Origin: Aselliscus stoliczkanus
Taxonomy: Eukaryota > Chordata > Mammalia > Chiroptera > Hipposideridae
Assembly: GCA_033961575.1 (NCBI GenBank)
Contig: CM066728.1
Location: forward strand, 182,891,678 to 182,955,677
Reading direction: 5' to 3'
DNA length: 64,000 nucleotides
Position 1 is the first letter of the stretch; every line of letters starts with the position of its first letter. Both the position numbers and the translations under genes were made by a program. The notes under the pieces were generated by a model. The model worked only from the letters and a program-made list of their open reading frames with translations. It was not told the origin of the DNA and did not search any database. Shown here in pieces: positions 35,261-47,294 of the stretch.

Positions 35261-36204
35261 TCAGCCAGAACAGGCAAGTACTCTCGATTTATACCAGGCT
35301 GCTGCAGAGGCACCTCTGGATGACCAATTGCTGAAGGCAATATTTCCTTGGTGACTGTTCCCTGGGCCTGGTCAGAGGTGATCGGAATGCTGGCTTGCAA
35401 GCTCGGGACCCAGTGCCGTTCAGTCACATACTTTTAAAGTCGAGTTAACTCTGGGATACATGAGCCCAATCATGTGAACACTCCCTGGGGGTAATGTACA
35501 TTTATTATTAAACACATTATTTCCTGACATTTTTAGTGTATGTTTAAAATCGCCCCTCTGGCTGGGAAATTATTGAAACATGCCCCTGACACAATTACAT
35601 ACACACCTATCATTCCAATGTCGAACGAAAAGCGCCACAAATCTGGAAACCGGAGAATTTATAAAATAGAAAACAGGTTGAGAAAGAAACATTTCACTTA
35701 CCTTAGTTATTGATTCAACTTCGAAAGAATAAAACATATACTGTGGAAAACATCAGCAATTGAAGAAAGAATTGCTGTACTTGTAAATCAAATTCATTCT
35801 ACTTCAGAGCTCCATTATCTCCCAGTAGTACGGAAATTGAAAAGAGGTTATTGCTTTTAAAGGTTTAATTTAAATGTAGGCCCTTCAACAGCAAGTTCAA
35901 TGATTTATCACACTGATTGAATTCTAATTCTCTTACTATGCTGAATTTCAGAAGGCCATTTCCCTCAAACACTGGTACCACAGAGACACATACCACACTT
36001 ACAGGAACTTCTTAGTCCTCCACAAAATAATGTGATTTATACAACATTTAATTGAATGAGACAGTGTCGCTGTCACATAGTAATGAAAGCAGTGGTACTG
36101 TGTTCAATAAGTATGATGAGGCGTGGTACAATATTTCCCATGTTTTCTTCTAGAAAATCTGGCTTTGCAAAATAACATATTGACAGCTGAACAGACCCTA
36201 AACC
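35261..36204. other. Unassigned spacer
   Basis: Nothing recognised. Confidence 0.4.
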
Positions 36205-36206
36205 TA

Positions 36207-36288
36207 TTGGGTTGTCAGAAAAGTCATGACGCATTTTTGCAATGAAAAACATAGAAAAAAATACGTCATGACTTTTTAGACAACCCAA
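36207..36288. mobile_element. Palindromic mariner-type MITE (82 bp)
   Basis: Left arm ttgggttgtcagaaaagtca and tgacgcattttt; the right arm reverse-complemented reads ttgggttgtctaaaaagtca and tgacgtattttt. TA flanks both ends (36205-36206, 36289-36290). Size and palindromic shape resemble human MADE1, the MITE of Hsmar1, but the ends are different. The arms differ at only a few positions. It cannot code for anything. Confidence 0.9.
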
Positions 36289-36290
36289 TA

Positions 36291-37320
36291 GAAAGAATGA
36301 TACAGAACTACTAGAACACATAGATCACAATCCAAACAACTCACTTTTCTTTGGGAGGGACTTAATCACCCTTCCTACTACTTACTCCACACCACACTAC
36401 GGACAAGGGCTGACTATCTCAACAGAAAGTAATGGAAATTCAGATGTGGGTGCAGATCATTTCTAAACAAACATTGCGGCAGAGATTTTCTATCTGTTCA
36501 CAAGCTGTGTCCATCTTCCTCAAGGACGGAAGTCTTGCTAAACTAGATTTCCCAGCCTCTCAGGCAGTTAGGGATGAGCAGAAGGCTGAGATCTGGCCAA
36601 TCAAATACACATACAGTGACATGCACTGCTTCCCTACCCCAAATCCCCCAAGGAAATGAGCCTTCTCATTCCTTAGCCTTCTGCACTAGCCTTTGGAGCA
36701 ATGTGTTAAAGAACACTGGCAAAGCTGCAAAATGTGAGGAGTGTGGAGAAATAAACTAAGGTCATTTATTGATTGAAGCAGCTAGCATCAGCTTCAGTAA
36801 TACAGTAGTTTGGCTTGTTTTGTTAACATATGCATATGTGTATTCTGTTAAAACAAAAATGCATTGGCTACTCCATGCAGGCTAGACAATGAGGAAACAA
36901 ATGACTCAACTCAGAAAACTCACCCATCAAGGAAACAACAAAGTCGACAAAGACCCAACGATGTATGGTCCTGAGTCTATGAATGAAATACATGCAGGGT
37001 TCTGGAAGAGACTGTGGAAATTGGAGAGTGGTGCTGGTGGAATATTGGCCATGATCCCCAAGTTGACTCTTGAATCATACATAGGGTAGGAACTTTTCAA
37101 TCACAGGGAAAACCATGTACAAAAGCTGTAAGGGGCTAGAGATCATGGGTCCTGTGGAGAATGAAATGGAGACTAGTGGTAAAAGATGAGGGTTCATATA
37201 CAAGCAGTGGAGTGAGTACCACAAATCTATAATACCCCAAAAACCGTCAACACCACTGAGTAAATAACGTTAATATCTTTGCTAAGAGGAATGGACTTTA
37301 TCTTCAAAGCAATGGACAGT
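36291..37320. other. Unassigned spacer
   Basis: Part of it (about 36880-37250, with 'gtacaaaagctgtaagggg') may be another relic of the old 'ggcactg' repeat family seen at 44051. Too diverged to call. Confidence 0.35.
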
Positions 37321-37334
37321 CACTGAAGGTTTTT

Positions 37335-37691
37335 GTTTTTTGGTTATTTTTTAAAAAATTTTATTGGGGAATTGGAGACGAGGAACAGCATTGGGGAATT
37401 GGGGAAGGGGTAGTTTGGGAGGATGTCGCTTCACTGGCCCACGTTGGTATTATCATTGTGTTCCTCCCGGCTGAGGTAGATTGGTCGCCGGCCATTGGAC
37501 AGCCCCTCAAGGTGGTTCACGCCGGCTGCCAGCTGCTCACACTGGCTGCCAGCCACGAGACTCACGGCAGCACATCTTAACTGTAGAGGGCACAGAGTCA
37601 CTGGCCCACATGTGGGATCCGAATCGGGGCCCTGCTGTTCAGAGCAGGCATCCCAAGCCAACTCCTAACCAATGCGCCACTTGGCCAGCCC
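37335..37691 (-). mobile_element. Long new-head SINE, minus strand
   Basis: Reads tail first (aaaattttattggggaattg) and ends with head complement gcgccacttggccagcc. Exact 14-bp target duplication cactgaaggttttt at 37321-37334 and 37692-37705. Confidence 0.93.
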
Positions 37692-37705
37692 CACTGAAGG
37701 TTTTT

Positions 37706-38145
37706 ATGGTAGGCACAGACAGAGTTTAAAACTGTGGTTCGGAAATAACAATCACATATTAAGGCTGGCTTTTTTGTTTTGTTTTGTTTTGTTTTCCCTT
37801 TAGGGGATAGAGCAGTTAAAAAAGGAACAGAACCAGCAACAGGGAGATCAAGTTTACACACTATTGGAATTCTTCCATTGCAAATCAAAGTTTTTGCATG
37901 TACAATTTCTAATCCATCTTGTAAAACTTACCCAGGATAATATTTACCAAAATATGTACATTCTATTAGGCAAATCACTCCTTTCTAAATCTAAAACTTT
38001 TATTGCTTTTTACATGCTCCTATTACACACTTATTACAGAGAATTTCCATCAGAAATTCAAATAATACAAACTAACACTCCATCTATCGATACAGCACAG
38101 CTATCAAGCAACCAAACTCTTGAGAAGCACTCAAAAAGTGAAAAG
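37706..38145. other. Unassigned spacer
   Basis: A (TTTTG)n-like run near 37774. Nothing else recognised. Confidence 0.4.
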
Positions 38146-38155
38146 GTCTCTGAGA

Positions 38156-39132
38156 GGACTTCCGGTAAAATACTGTGCTGCCTCCCAGGATCACACCAAA
38201 ATTACAAATAATTTATACAACATTGAACCTGGAAGTCCCCGAAACACTAGATGAACAGAACCTCTAAAAGAAGAACTTAAAGAGGAGGCCACGTCAAGTC
38301 TGGTAGGATGGGCGGAGACGAGAGAGGGCAAGCCCCGTGAGAGAGATCCCAGCTGTGGAGAGGCTTCTCCGGTTGGGGTAGAGACCTTCTGGCCGCACAC
38401 CAAGCTCACCAGCCCAGAGCTCCTTTGCCGGGAAGAGAAGTTCCAAGATAGCTGGCAGTAAATTAGTGAGGACTCTCTTTGCTCAGCTTGGTGAGGCTAA
38501 GAGCAGCTGGAGAATCAGTGGGGCCGGCGCCCGGGCTTAAAAGCCGGTGAGCACTTAACTGGTTCCTGGTGGAGGGAGGGGCTGTGTGAGCCTGTGGGCA
38601 TGGACTTAACTGAGCACCTTTGATGCAGGAGCTGGAGGTTTTGGGATTATTATTCCCCTGGTGTGGACTTTGCATGCGAGCGGTATACAGGAGGGCGCCA
38701 TTTTGTCAGGGTTGGGCCCTCCCACAGAGGGTCAGGTCCGGGACTGCATTGGTCTGGTGGAATTGGCGCAGAAATGCGTGTTTGTGTGCGCGTGCATGCG
38801 GCCTTGGATCCCCACCCTCCGCCCGGCTTATACTGCGTTGCCAGGGAAATGCCTGGTGGGTGCCCTCCGGCTCCAACAGGCTGCTCACTGAGACGGGGAA
38901 GTGCGCAAGCCGCCTCGGGTCCCAGCTCTCTGCACTGCGCTTGCAGAGTTGCCAGGCTGGTGATTGGTTGTCGGGCTGCTCGGCCTGATCTGCGAGCGGC
39001 TGATTGGGACAGGCTAAGACTGGGAGTTTTCCTGGGAGTGTTGGGCCGTGAGCTGTGTGCCTGCGTGATCCAGCCGGGGCTCTCCTGGTGATCTATCTAA
39101 TACATCAAAGCAATTCCAGAGCAACAGCCAGA
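38156..39132 (+). promoter_or_regulatory. L1 5' UTR, CpG-rich
   Basis: This leader is the GC- and CpG-richest part of the window (about 38500-39060). L1 leaders carry an internal Pol II promoter. The overlapping open frames at 38620-39091 are leader text, not genes. A CpG-island caller would probably flag this region. Confidence 0.75.
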
Positions 39133-40000
39133 ATGAGGAAACAAAGAAACATGTCACAAGTAAAAGATCAGAAGAAACCTCTAGAAATGGAACTAAATGA
39201 AACAGAGGATCCAACCTTTCAGAGACAGAGTTTAGAACACTGATAAGAATGTTTAACAAACTTAGTGAGGACATAAGGAAGGATAGGGAAACCATAAAAA
39301 ACCACCAGTTAGAACTAAAGAATACAATAACTGAAATGAAGAACACACTTGAAGGAATCACCAGTAGAGTAGATGAAGCAGAGAATTGGATCAGCGATTT
39401 GGAAGACAAAATAGCAGGAATCACCCAGTTGGAACAATAAAAAGACAAAAGAATAAAAAACAATGAAAGTAGTTTAAGAGCCCTATGGGACAACATGAAA
39501 CAAAACAACCTCACATCATAGGAATACCAGAAGGAGAAGAGAAGAAGCAAGGGGTTGAGAATGTATTTGAAAAAATAATGACTGAAAACTTCCCTACCAT
39601 GGTGAAGAAAACCGACATACATGCCCAGGAAGTGCAGAGGGTTCCAAACAAGCTGAACCCAAACAGGTCTTCACCAGGACACATCATTGTTGAAATGGCA
39701 AAGGTTAAAGACAGAGACAGAATCCTAAAAGCAGCAAGAGAACGACAGCAGGTTACATACAAAGGAACTCCTCTTACACTAACAGCTGACTTGTCTACAG
39801 AAACTCTGCAGGCCAGAAGGGAGTGGCAGGAGATATTCAAAGTGACACAAAACAAAGGCCTACAACCAAGATTGCTCTACCCAGCACGGCTATCACTTAA
39901 AATTGAAGGCGAGATAAAGAGCTTCTCAGAAAAGAATAAGCTTAAGGAATTCATTACCACCAAGCCAGCATTGCAACAAATGTTAAAAGGGCTTTTTTAA
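39133..40000 (+). pseudogene. L1 ORF1 (RNA-binding protein) relic
   Basis: Starts MRKQRNMSQVKDQKKP at ATG 39133. A frameshift around 39228 moves the coding trace into a second frame, visible from 39249 (coiled-coil part, NKLSEDIRKDRETIKNH...), and a stop at 39438 plus another frame change precede a third segment 39485-40000. That last segment holds the RNA-recognition and C-terminal domain (HIIGIPEGEEKK, VEMAKVKDRDRILKAAR, QARREWQEIF) and ends ...LQQMLKGLF with TAA at 40000. The C-terminal 150 residues are well preserved, but the protein is broken in two places. Confidence 0.9.
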
Positions 40001-40056
40001 ACAAAAGAAAGGGGTAAGCAAGCTAACCCAGGGAGACCAGAAATACAAATAACAAA

Positions 40057-40652
40057 ATGGCAATACATATACACCTATCAATAACCATTTTAAATGTGAA
40101 TGGGCTAAATGCTGCAATCAAAAGACAGAGTGTGGCTGAGTGGATAAGAAAATAGGACCCATATATATGCTGTTTACAGATGGAATAAGATATTTCATGC
40201 AAATGGTAATGAGAAAAAAAGCTGGAGTAGCAGTACTTATTTTGGACAAAATAGACTTTAAAATGAAGACTACAATAAAAGACAAAGAAGGGCACTATAA
40301 CCCTAATAAACATCTATGCACCCAACATAGGAGCTCCTAATTATATACAACAGATTTTGACAGGCATAAAGACAGCGATCAACAGTAACACTATCATAGT
40401 AGGGGACTTCAACATCCCATTGTCACCAAGGGTCAGATCCTCTAGACAGAAAATCAACATGGAAAGAGTGGCCTTAAATGACACTTTAGACTAGCTGGAC
40501 TTTGTCAATATTTTTATAGCATTTCACCCTGAAACAACAGAATATACATTCTTCTCAAGTGCACATGGGACATTTTCCAAGATAGACCACATGTTAGGCT
40601 ACAAAACAAGTCTCAGTAAATTTAAGAAGATTGAAATCATATCAAGCAGATA
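40057..40652 (+). pseudogene. L1 ORF2 endonuclease remnant
   Basis: Starts near ATG 40057, 56 bp after the ORF1 stop, the usual L1 spacing. The endonuclease text is recognisable ('ttaaatgtgaatgggctaaa', 'gtaggggacttcaacatccc', 'gcacatgggacattttccaa'). About 50 bp are missing around 40180, stops are present, and coding text ends near 40652 where 3' UTR-like sequence begins abruptly. No reverse-transcriptase domain follows. Confidence 0.88.
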
Positions 40653-41403
40653 TAAAGGAAAAACTGATGGTTGCTGGCTGGGAGGGGATGGGGATGAGGG
40701 AGAGGGGGAAGGTTTTGGACAGCGTAGGTGGGTGACTACAATGTTGCCACAGGGATATGGGGGCAGTTCTGGGAATGTACCTGATAATGTTGTGAAGAGA
40801 CTATTATGTTAAGTGAAATAAGTCAGTCGGAGAAAGACAAATACCATATGATCTCACTTATATGTGGAATCTGAAAAACTGAATGAACGATCCAAGTAAA
40901 CAGACTTATAGATATAGAGGAAAAACTGAGGGTTGCTAGTTGGGAAAGGGGTGGGGAGAAGGGGAAGGGATTAGACAGCATAAATAGGTAACTACAATAT
41001 TGCCACAGGGATATGAAACAGAGTTCGGGGAATATAATAATGTTGTAAAATTTTTGTGGCATGTCAGATGGTCACATGCCTTGTTAGGAAGACCACTTCA
41101 TGGATGGAGTAGAGGCTTGATCACTGCAGTGTATACCTGAAGCTGATGTTGAATAATATTGTATGCCAACAGTAACTGAATAGATAGATAGTCACGGGAT
41201 GTGGAGTATACTGTGGAAGGGAGTCAAAGTAATTGTAATAGATATGTATGATATGGCGGGGGGGAGTGGGGTGGCGAACTGGGGGAGGGGGGTTTTCACT
41301 TTGAGGGGTAAAAAGTATAACTATTGCACTGTGTTGTACACCTGAAACTAATTTAGTAAATGTTTATTTCACAATAAAAGAATTAAAAAAAAAGTCTCTG
41401 AGA

Positions 41404-41519
41404 AATCGAAACATCACACTGGCTGCTGATTAAAGACAAGACACTTTTTCCCATAGGAAAGGACCTCAGAAGCTTATTTTCTTACAATTGTACGGAACAA
41501 ACATCTAACTTGTTTTCAA
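41404..41519. other. Short spacer
   Basis: Single-copy-looking sequence between two L1s. Confidence 0.4.
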
Positions 41520-42800
41520 AAATAAGATTTTAAAGGAGTTTTAGATTTACAGTAAGATTTCACAGAAAGTGCAGAGTTCCCATATATCTTTCCTCCCCCC
41601 AACCCTGTTTCCCCTAATTGTTAATGTCATACATCAATGTGACACCTTTGTTAAAACTGATAAACCTCTATGCATATGATTACTAACAAGGTCCATAGTT
41701 TACACTGGACTTAGCTCTCTGTTTTACATTTCTATGGGTTTTGACAAATGCACAGTATCATATCTATTACAGTATAATACAGAACAGTTTCGCTGCCCTA
41801 AAATCCTGTGCCCGCCCCCCCGCCCCAATTCATTCCTCCTTTCCCCTCTCTCCCAGAACCTCGAGCAACCACTGATTTTTTTACTCTCTCCATAATTTTG
41901 CCTTTTTCACAACATCATATAGTTGGAATCATAAGGTATGCGTAGCCTTTTTGGACTGGCTTAACTTAGCAATATACATATAAAGGTCCTTCCATATCTT
42001 TTCATGGCTAGAGAGCTCATTTCTTATCACTGAATAAGAGTCCCTTGTTTGGATGTACCAGAGGTTATCCTGTCACCTACTAAAGGACATCTTGGTTGCT
42101 TCGGAATTTGGGCAATTATGAACAAAGCTGCTGTAAACGTTCACATGCATTTTGGTGTGGATATAAGACTTCAACTCATCTGGGTCAATAACTAGGAGAG
42201 TAGTCGATGGATTGTATGGCATTACCACGTTTAGCTTTGTAAGAAACTGCCGATTGTCTTCCAAAGTAGATGCATAGTGCATAACAGTTCCTGTTGCGCC
42301 ACATTCTTGTCAGCATTTGGTGATCTCAGCGTTTAGGATTTTAGCCATCCTAATAGTGTGTATGGTGTATACTGTTGTTTTAATTTGTAATTCCCTAAAT
42401 AACATATGATATGAAACATCTTTCCAGATGCTTATTTTCCATCTGTGTATTTGCTTTGGTGAGATATCTGTTCAGATCTTTTACCAGTTGCTTTTTTCTT
42501 TTAATTGAGTTTTTCTTATTATTGAGTTTTAAGAGGATTTTTTGTTTAGGGGGTTTTTGTTTTGGTTTGGTTTTTGGTATATTTTGGATACAAGTCCTCT
42601 ATCGGATACATGGTTTTGCAAAGATTTTCTCCCAGTCTTTGGCTTGTCCTTTCATTGTTACAGTGTCTTTTGTATAGAAAAAGTTTTTAACTTTAATGGA
42701 GTCCAACTTATCAATTTTTTCTTTCTTGGCTCATGGTTTTGGTGTTGTATATAAAAAAAATCATTACCAAACATAAGGTCAACTTTCCAGGGTATATTTT
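41520..42800 (-). mobile_element. Old L1 3' end, minus strand
   Basis: Plus-strand text 'tttcacagaaagtgcagagt', 'caccactgatttttttactc'-like, 'catatagttggaatcataag', 'gacatcttggttgcttcgga' and 'tttggatacaagtcctctat' is the reverse complement of an L1MB/L1MC-type 3' UTR and ORF2 end. Heavily decayed. It ends near 42800 ('ccagggtatattttac'). Confidence 0.8.
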
Positions 42801-43223
42801 ACTATAATAAAACTTGTAAAAAAAAATTACAGAGCTCAAAAGGGAAGCAAAAAGCATGTATACACCATTCCTTACAGAATTTCATTCATTTAGTTGGCCC
42901 TCCCACAGAAGGAACCCCATGCCAAGTACTAAAATACATATATGCAGCACGTAAATTTACAGAACTTGGTGGAACTCATAGGCAATATGTATAAAATAAC
43001 ACAAATAACAATTCACATGTATGTAAGTCATAGTATTCAATTACAAGTTCATAAGTACTTAACACTTTGTAAGCGGGCATAAAAAGCTATATGAGGAGTT
43101 TACTCGTTTCCCGCAAAAAAATGTGTTAACTAAAGTACTTAGCTTAAGCAAAAGGGAAATTTGTTGGCTCAGAGAATCTGAAGAATCACTGAAAACAAAC
43201 TAAAGGTAAAGAAGCATCTAGGC
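42801..43223. other. Unassigned spacer
   Basis: Nothing recognised. Confidence 0.4.
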
Positions 43224-43451
43224 CAGCGGTTCTAAATCAGAGATGCTGTTGCAACCTACCTCCACTCCCAGGACATGGGGCAATGTCTGAAAGACACTTC
43301 TGGTTGTCAAAACTAAAGGAATGCTAGTGCCTTCATGTGAGTAGAGGCTAGGGATGGGGCTAGACATCCTACAAACCACATGACAGCCCCCCACCACCAA
43401 CAAATAATAATTTGCCTCAAAATGTCCATAGTGCCAAAGCTGAGAAACCTG
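43224..43451 (+). mobile_element. MER5A-like hAT-Charlie MITE
   Basis: Starts cagcggttctaaatcagaga and ends gtgccaaagctgagaaacctg. Internal text 'ggcaatgtctgaaagacact', 'gctagggatggggctagaca', 'gacagccccccaccaccaac' matches MER5A from memory. The expected 8-bp target duplication is not visible. Confidence 0.9.
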
Positions 43452-43484
43452 AGCCTTTCTTAATATGAGTGGCCTGTTGAGCAG

Positions 43485-43612
43485 AAGCTCTCAGCAGCAC
43501 CTAAAAGCAAGTCAGAAATTCAGAATCTTGGTCCCAGCCCAGATTATTTAAATCTGAACCTACACGAGATCTCAGGTGTCTCTTAAGCACATCAAGGTTA
43601 GAGATGCACTAT
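43485..43612 (-). mobile_element. hAT-type MITE relic
   Basis: 'gaaattcagaatcttggtcc', 'cagcccagattatttaaatc' follow the inner part of MER5/MER20-type hAT elements. Ends eroded. Confidence 0.5.
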
Positions 43613-43894
43613 CGCCAGGTAATAACTGCAGGCAAGTCTCCTAGGATGAGATTCTGCCTCACACAGGAATCCTGACTGCTGTGGGTTCTAAAGCTCACAC
43701 CTCATACCTCCTTCCACAGAGAGGCACTGGCTCTCTTCTTCAGGAGCTGGGTTTACCACTTAACACAGGAAAATAATGGGGTACCCTAAGATACCTCCTT
43801 GGACTTGGGATCAGGAAAGCCCACACTGAACATTTCAGCTGATTTCTGAAAAATAAAGGCAGTTGGTGAGATCAAGTAAGACCTTTCTCAAATG

Positions 43895-44050
43895 CAGTAA
43901 AACCTTGGATCGTAAGTAACGTGATTTGCGAGTGTTCTGTAAGACAAGCAAACATTTCTAATACATTTTAACATGGTAAACGAGCAATGTCTTGCAATAC
44001 GAGTAGTGTGTTTCCAGAATGAATTATGCTTGCAAACCAAGGTATTACTG
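43895..44050. mobile_element. Tigger-like (pogo/mariner) palindromic MITE
   Basis: Left end cagtaaaaccttggatcgta, right end gcaaaccaaggtattactg followed by ta. The terminal inverted repeats pair over about 14 bp. Inner text 'gtgttctgtaagacaagcaa' and 'cttgcaatacgagtagtgtg' belongs to a Tigger-derived MITE family I recall but cannot number. Confidence 0.8.
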
Positions 44051-44510
44051 TATGTACTAAGCACCTATGTATGTTCCAGACACTGTTCTGGCCGTGGGAA
44101 TGCATTGAGGCGAAGATCAAAGTCCTGACCCTGCCCTGGAGGAAAAGCTTACATTTGGCTGCAGACAAACCTGGAAACCAAGTGAGGGCACAACACAATT
44201 ATAGAGTGTCATGAAAGCTACGATGCGGAGGGAAGAAAGAAGAATCAGAAAAGTAAAGGATGACATGATAGAATTTCTAGGTCACACGGACAAGTAGTTT
44301 AAGAAGGATTCTCCGAATAAATGAGGTAACATCTGAACTGAGACCTGAAGGATAAAGTCAGCCAAGCAACCAGGTCAGGGCATTCTAGGAAGAGACCAAC
44401 GATGAAAAGGCTCTCAGGAGAGAGAGAGCTTGGCAGGGTTCAGCAGGGCAGGGGCTGAGGCCACAGAAAGAGACAAAGCTGAAGGTGCAGAATGAGGAAA
44501 ACGTAGTCTT
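44051..44510 (+). repeat. Old interspersed repeat ('ggcactg' type), long copy
   Basis: Landmarks in order: 'taagcacctatgtatgttcc', 'agacactgttctggccgtgg', 'gaactgagacctgaagga'-like, 'cattctaggaagagaccaac'. This is the most complete copy of the family also seen at 9900 and 19575. Confidence 0.6.
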
Positions 44511-47036
44511 AGTGGTTATAGCAATTATAATGACTGATCTTCAGGCAGAGGAAGCGGTGGTACAGACAGACGGGTGGGACCCAGGCTCTCGCTGCCTCAG
44601 TGTGAACCTGGGCTCTCAAGATGACAAGTAATAATAGTGAAGATATCTTAGCACAGGCCCCCTGCCTGTTTTCATATAGCCTGTGACATAAGAAGGTTTT
44701 CTTTTTATTCTTAGTTACATTTTAAGTGGTCATATAAGTCCCTGCACTACATCTTTGATTTTGCCTTAGGTCCACAAAGCCTAAACTGTTAACTATGTGG
44801 CCCTTTACAATGAAAGTCTGTCACTGAACGAGGTCTGCACGCAGGAGGCACTCAGGACATGAGAGTCATCAGCGACTGCCCTCTGCCATCACCATGAACA
44901 ACGGACCCCTAGCTGGCACTATCTGAGGCGAAGTAACACCTCCCAAAATAACCATTTGCCCAATTTACAGTTAGAATGCAGGTGACTTTCCAAGATCATA
45001 CAACGTAGCTCTAAATCTTGAAAATCCAAAATCTATATATATGTGTCTTCAATATCCACGGTCTTTCAGTGTGTCATGCCAACTCCATACAATTAAGTCT
45101 TCTATTAATCTGTTCTCCAAGCCAGACATTTTGTTCCCTGCGTATCTGACACATACAAACAGTTAAGACGGAACTGAATGAAATTATATCATGTTGCTCA
45201 CTGCACGACCTAAAAAAAGAAAAAAAAAGGTAGGGGAATAAGAGGCAGTTGTTTTTGAGGGTTACACTTAAACCAAATTATTGTGCCTCTTTTTACTTTT
45301 CTCCTTTTCTAAAATAAATGCTACTTTTGTAATAACGGGAAAATTCTTATTTTTTTAATAAAGTGGATAGAATCAGCCTTACCTAGAATATCTACACTGT
45401 ACTTTTTAAAGACAGCACGAATTTGACAGCCAAAAAAGATACTAAGGAATACAGCATTACAAATTCAAGATCACGTTTATGAACTTGGCTTGAAAAAAAA
45501 CCCTCCGCAAAAATACAACCTACCATCTGTACAATGTATTCAAAAATGATTAGCATAATATGAAAAAATAATGCTGGAACAGATTTTTTTTTTTTAAACA
45601 ATGCTTCCTGTTCAGTACTCTTTTTCAAGTTCTCTATGAGGTATAAGCAAAGGCAAAACAGAACTTCAGGTCAAGAAGAAAGAAACAGGAAGTAAACAAA
45701 CATAAGAAAGATACATTAAATACTCTTTACTGAAGACGCAGCATTTTTGTAGAAATTTCATCAGACCCAAAAGAGAATTTCTGTCTGCTTGCACGAATGT
45801 CGAGAGCTGTCCAGGGAAACCTCCCATCTCTGGCTTCAAGTGGTAAGCCTGAGTCCTACTTATACTATCTCAGCCATCAAAAGCTATCATGCCATTTTTG
45901 TGACAGCAGGACTCTCACTCTCATGTCACTAAAAGGGAATCAGCAGAGCTTAGCAACACGGAGCCCCCAGAAAAGTGCCTCTCAGATGACCGCAGAGAGC
46001 ATAAAGGGCAGTGTGGAAAAGCTGCGGGCCTCAGGGATTTCGCTGTGGCGCAAGACCTGCTTATGCATTGACCAGCGAGCAGCCCGCACACTCCCTCAAC
46101 CTCCCCAAGCCTTACTACAAAGGAGCTAGGCCGAGGCCGCCCCCACCCAAAAAACATTCTGTGTTTTTGTGATCTCTAATCATGATGTTTCATTCACATT
46201 TGTATAAATAAATATACTCTATTAATAAAGTGAATTTCAAAGAAATGTCAGTTTTAGGAAATGGTATCCCAACCACAAATGTTCAGATTTTTTCCCAAGA
46301 TGAAAAAACTTTAAATGTACCAAATTCATACCTATTAGAGGACGCTTGCCACACAGACGAGTAGGACCCCCTTCCAAAAAAAATGACTTGGGAATACTGC
46401 CCTTTGTACCTGACAAGCAGGCTGCTGTCTTGTCAGCAGGCTATGGAGGATGATTGTCGGTGAGCTTCCATCTGTACAAAACCTCGGCCACACCAAGATG
46501 TGAATAAGAGGAAGACCTCCCAGCCCCAAATGGAGGCAGAGGCTCCATGCCTGTCACAGAACTTCATCTCTCTGGGGCCAGAACTGCTGAATCAAGCTAG
46601 AAGGCAATCCCTGGAGAATTTAAATTTAAAAAAGGGTTCACTTGGAGCTCCTGTCAGCACACCGTTCTCCCTTACCTCAGAGTTTGCTCCTCTGCCCTCA
46701 GGGCAGCCATCACCCTCCAAATGGTGTTCCCCTGACACTGCCCAGCTGGTCCCTTCCAGGACGGAGGGGACATGTCAAGGCCAAGCACAGCAGGAAGTTG
46801 TGTACATGATTGTCATTTAACACCTAGACAATCTCTTCAACTTCAGAAGCTGCCTTCATTGGCTGTTGGAATAGGTCAGAGACCTAATGCTGAGGAACAA
46901 AAATGCCTCCAACACTGGCTTTCTTCAGGCTACAGGCAGAAAAATTCACCTCTGCCAATGGCCCTGCTGAAAGGGAAGGTGACACGGCTGTATGACCAAC
47001 AATGTGGTTTAGCAGAGACCACTGAGTAAACCAGCA
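44511..47036. other. Unassigned spacer
   Basis: A weak MIR-like stretch on the minus strand lies at about 44940-45030. Open frames at 45797-46129 (110 codons) and 46500-46820 (106 codons) have no domain and overlap antisense frames. No exon signal can be supported. Confidence 0.4.
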
Positions 47037-47294
47037 CAGGGGATGGCAAACTTTCTGTAAAAGGCCAGATGAGACATACTTTAGGTTCTGCAAGCCACAG
47101 AATCTGTTGCAACTACTTGACTCTCCTATTCTAGGACAAAAGCATCTACAGACACTCTGTAAACAAATGAGCAATGAGTGTGGCTATATTCCCATAAAAC
47201 TATGGACATGGAAATGTGAATTTCATATAATTTTTGCAAGTCACAGATATACTTCCTTTGAATATTTTTCAACCATTTCAAAATGTAAAGACCA

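Larger units (their letters stand above)
38156..41393 (+). mobile_element. L1 with both ends, internally deleted (3.2 kb)
   Basis: Starts with a GC-rich L1 leader and ends acaataaaagaattaaaaaa. The direct repeat gtctctgaga lies at 38146-38155 and 41394-41403. It contains 5' UTR (38156-39132), broken ORF1 (39133-40000), the endonuclease end of ORF2 (40057 to about 40652), then 3' UTR text, a short piece of ORF2 C-terminal end (about 40800-40860) and 3' UTR again. Most of ORF2, including all reverse transcriptase, is absent. It is less decayed than the L1 at 10440. Confidence 0.92.

Noticed and set aside
38500..39060. CpG-rich block that looks like a CpG island promoter
   Set aside because: It lies between the L1 target duplication and ORF1, so it is the L1 5' UTR.
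45797..46820. Two open frames of 106-110 codons in GC-richer sequence
   Set aside because: No family features, overlapping antisense frames, and no visible splice or start context.
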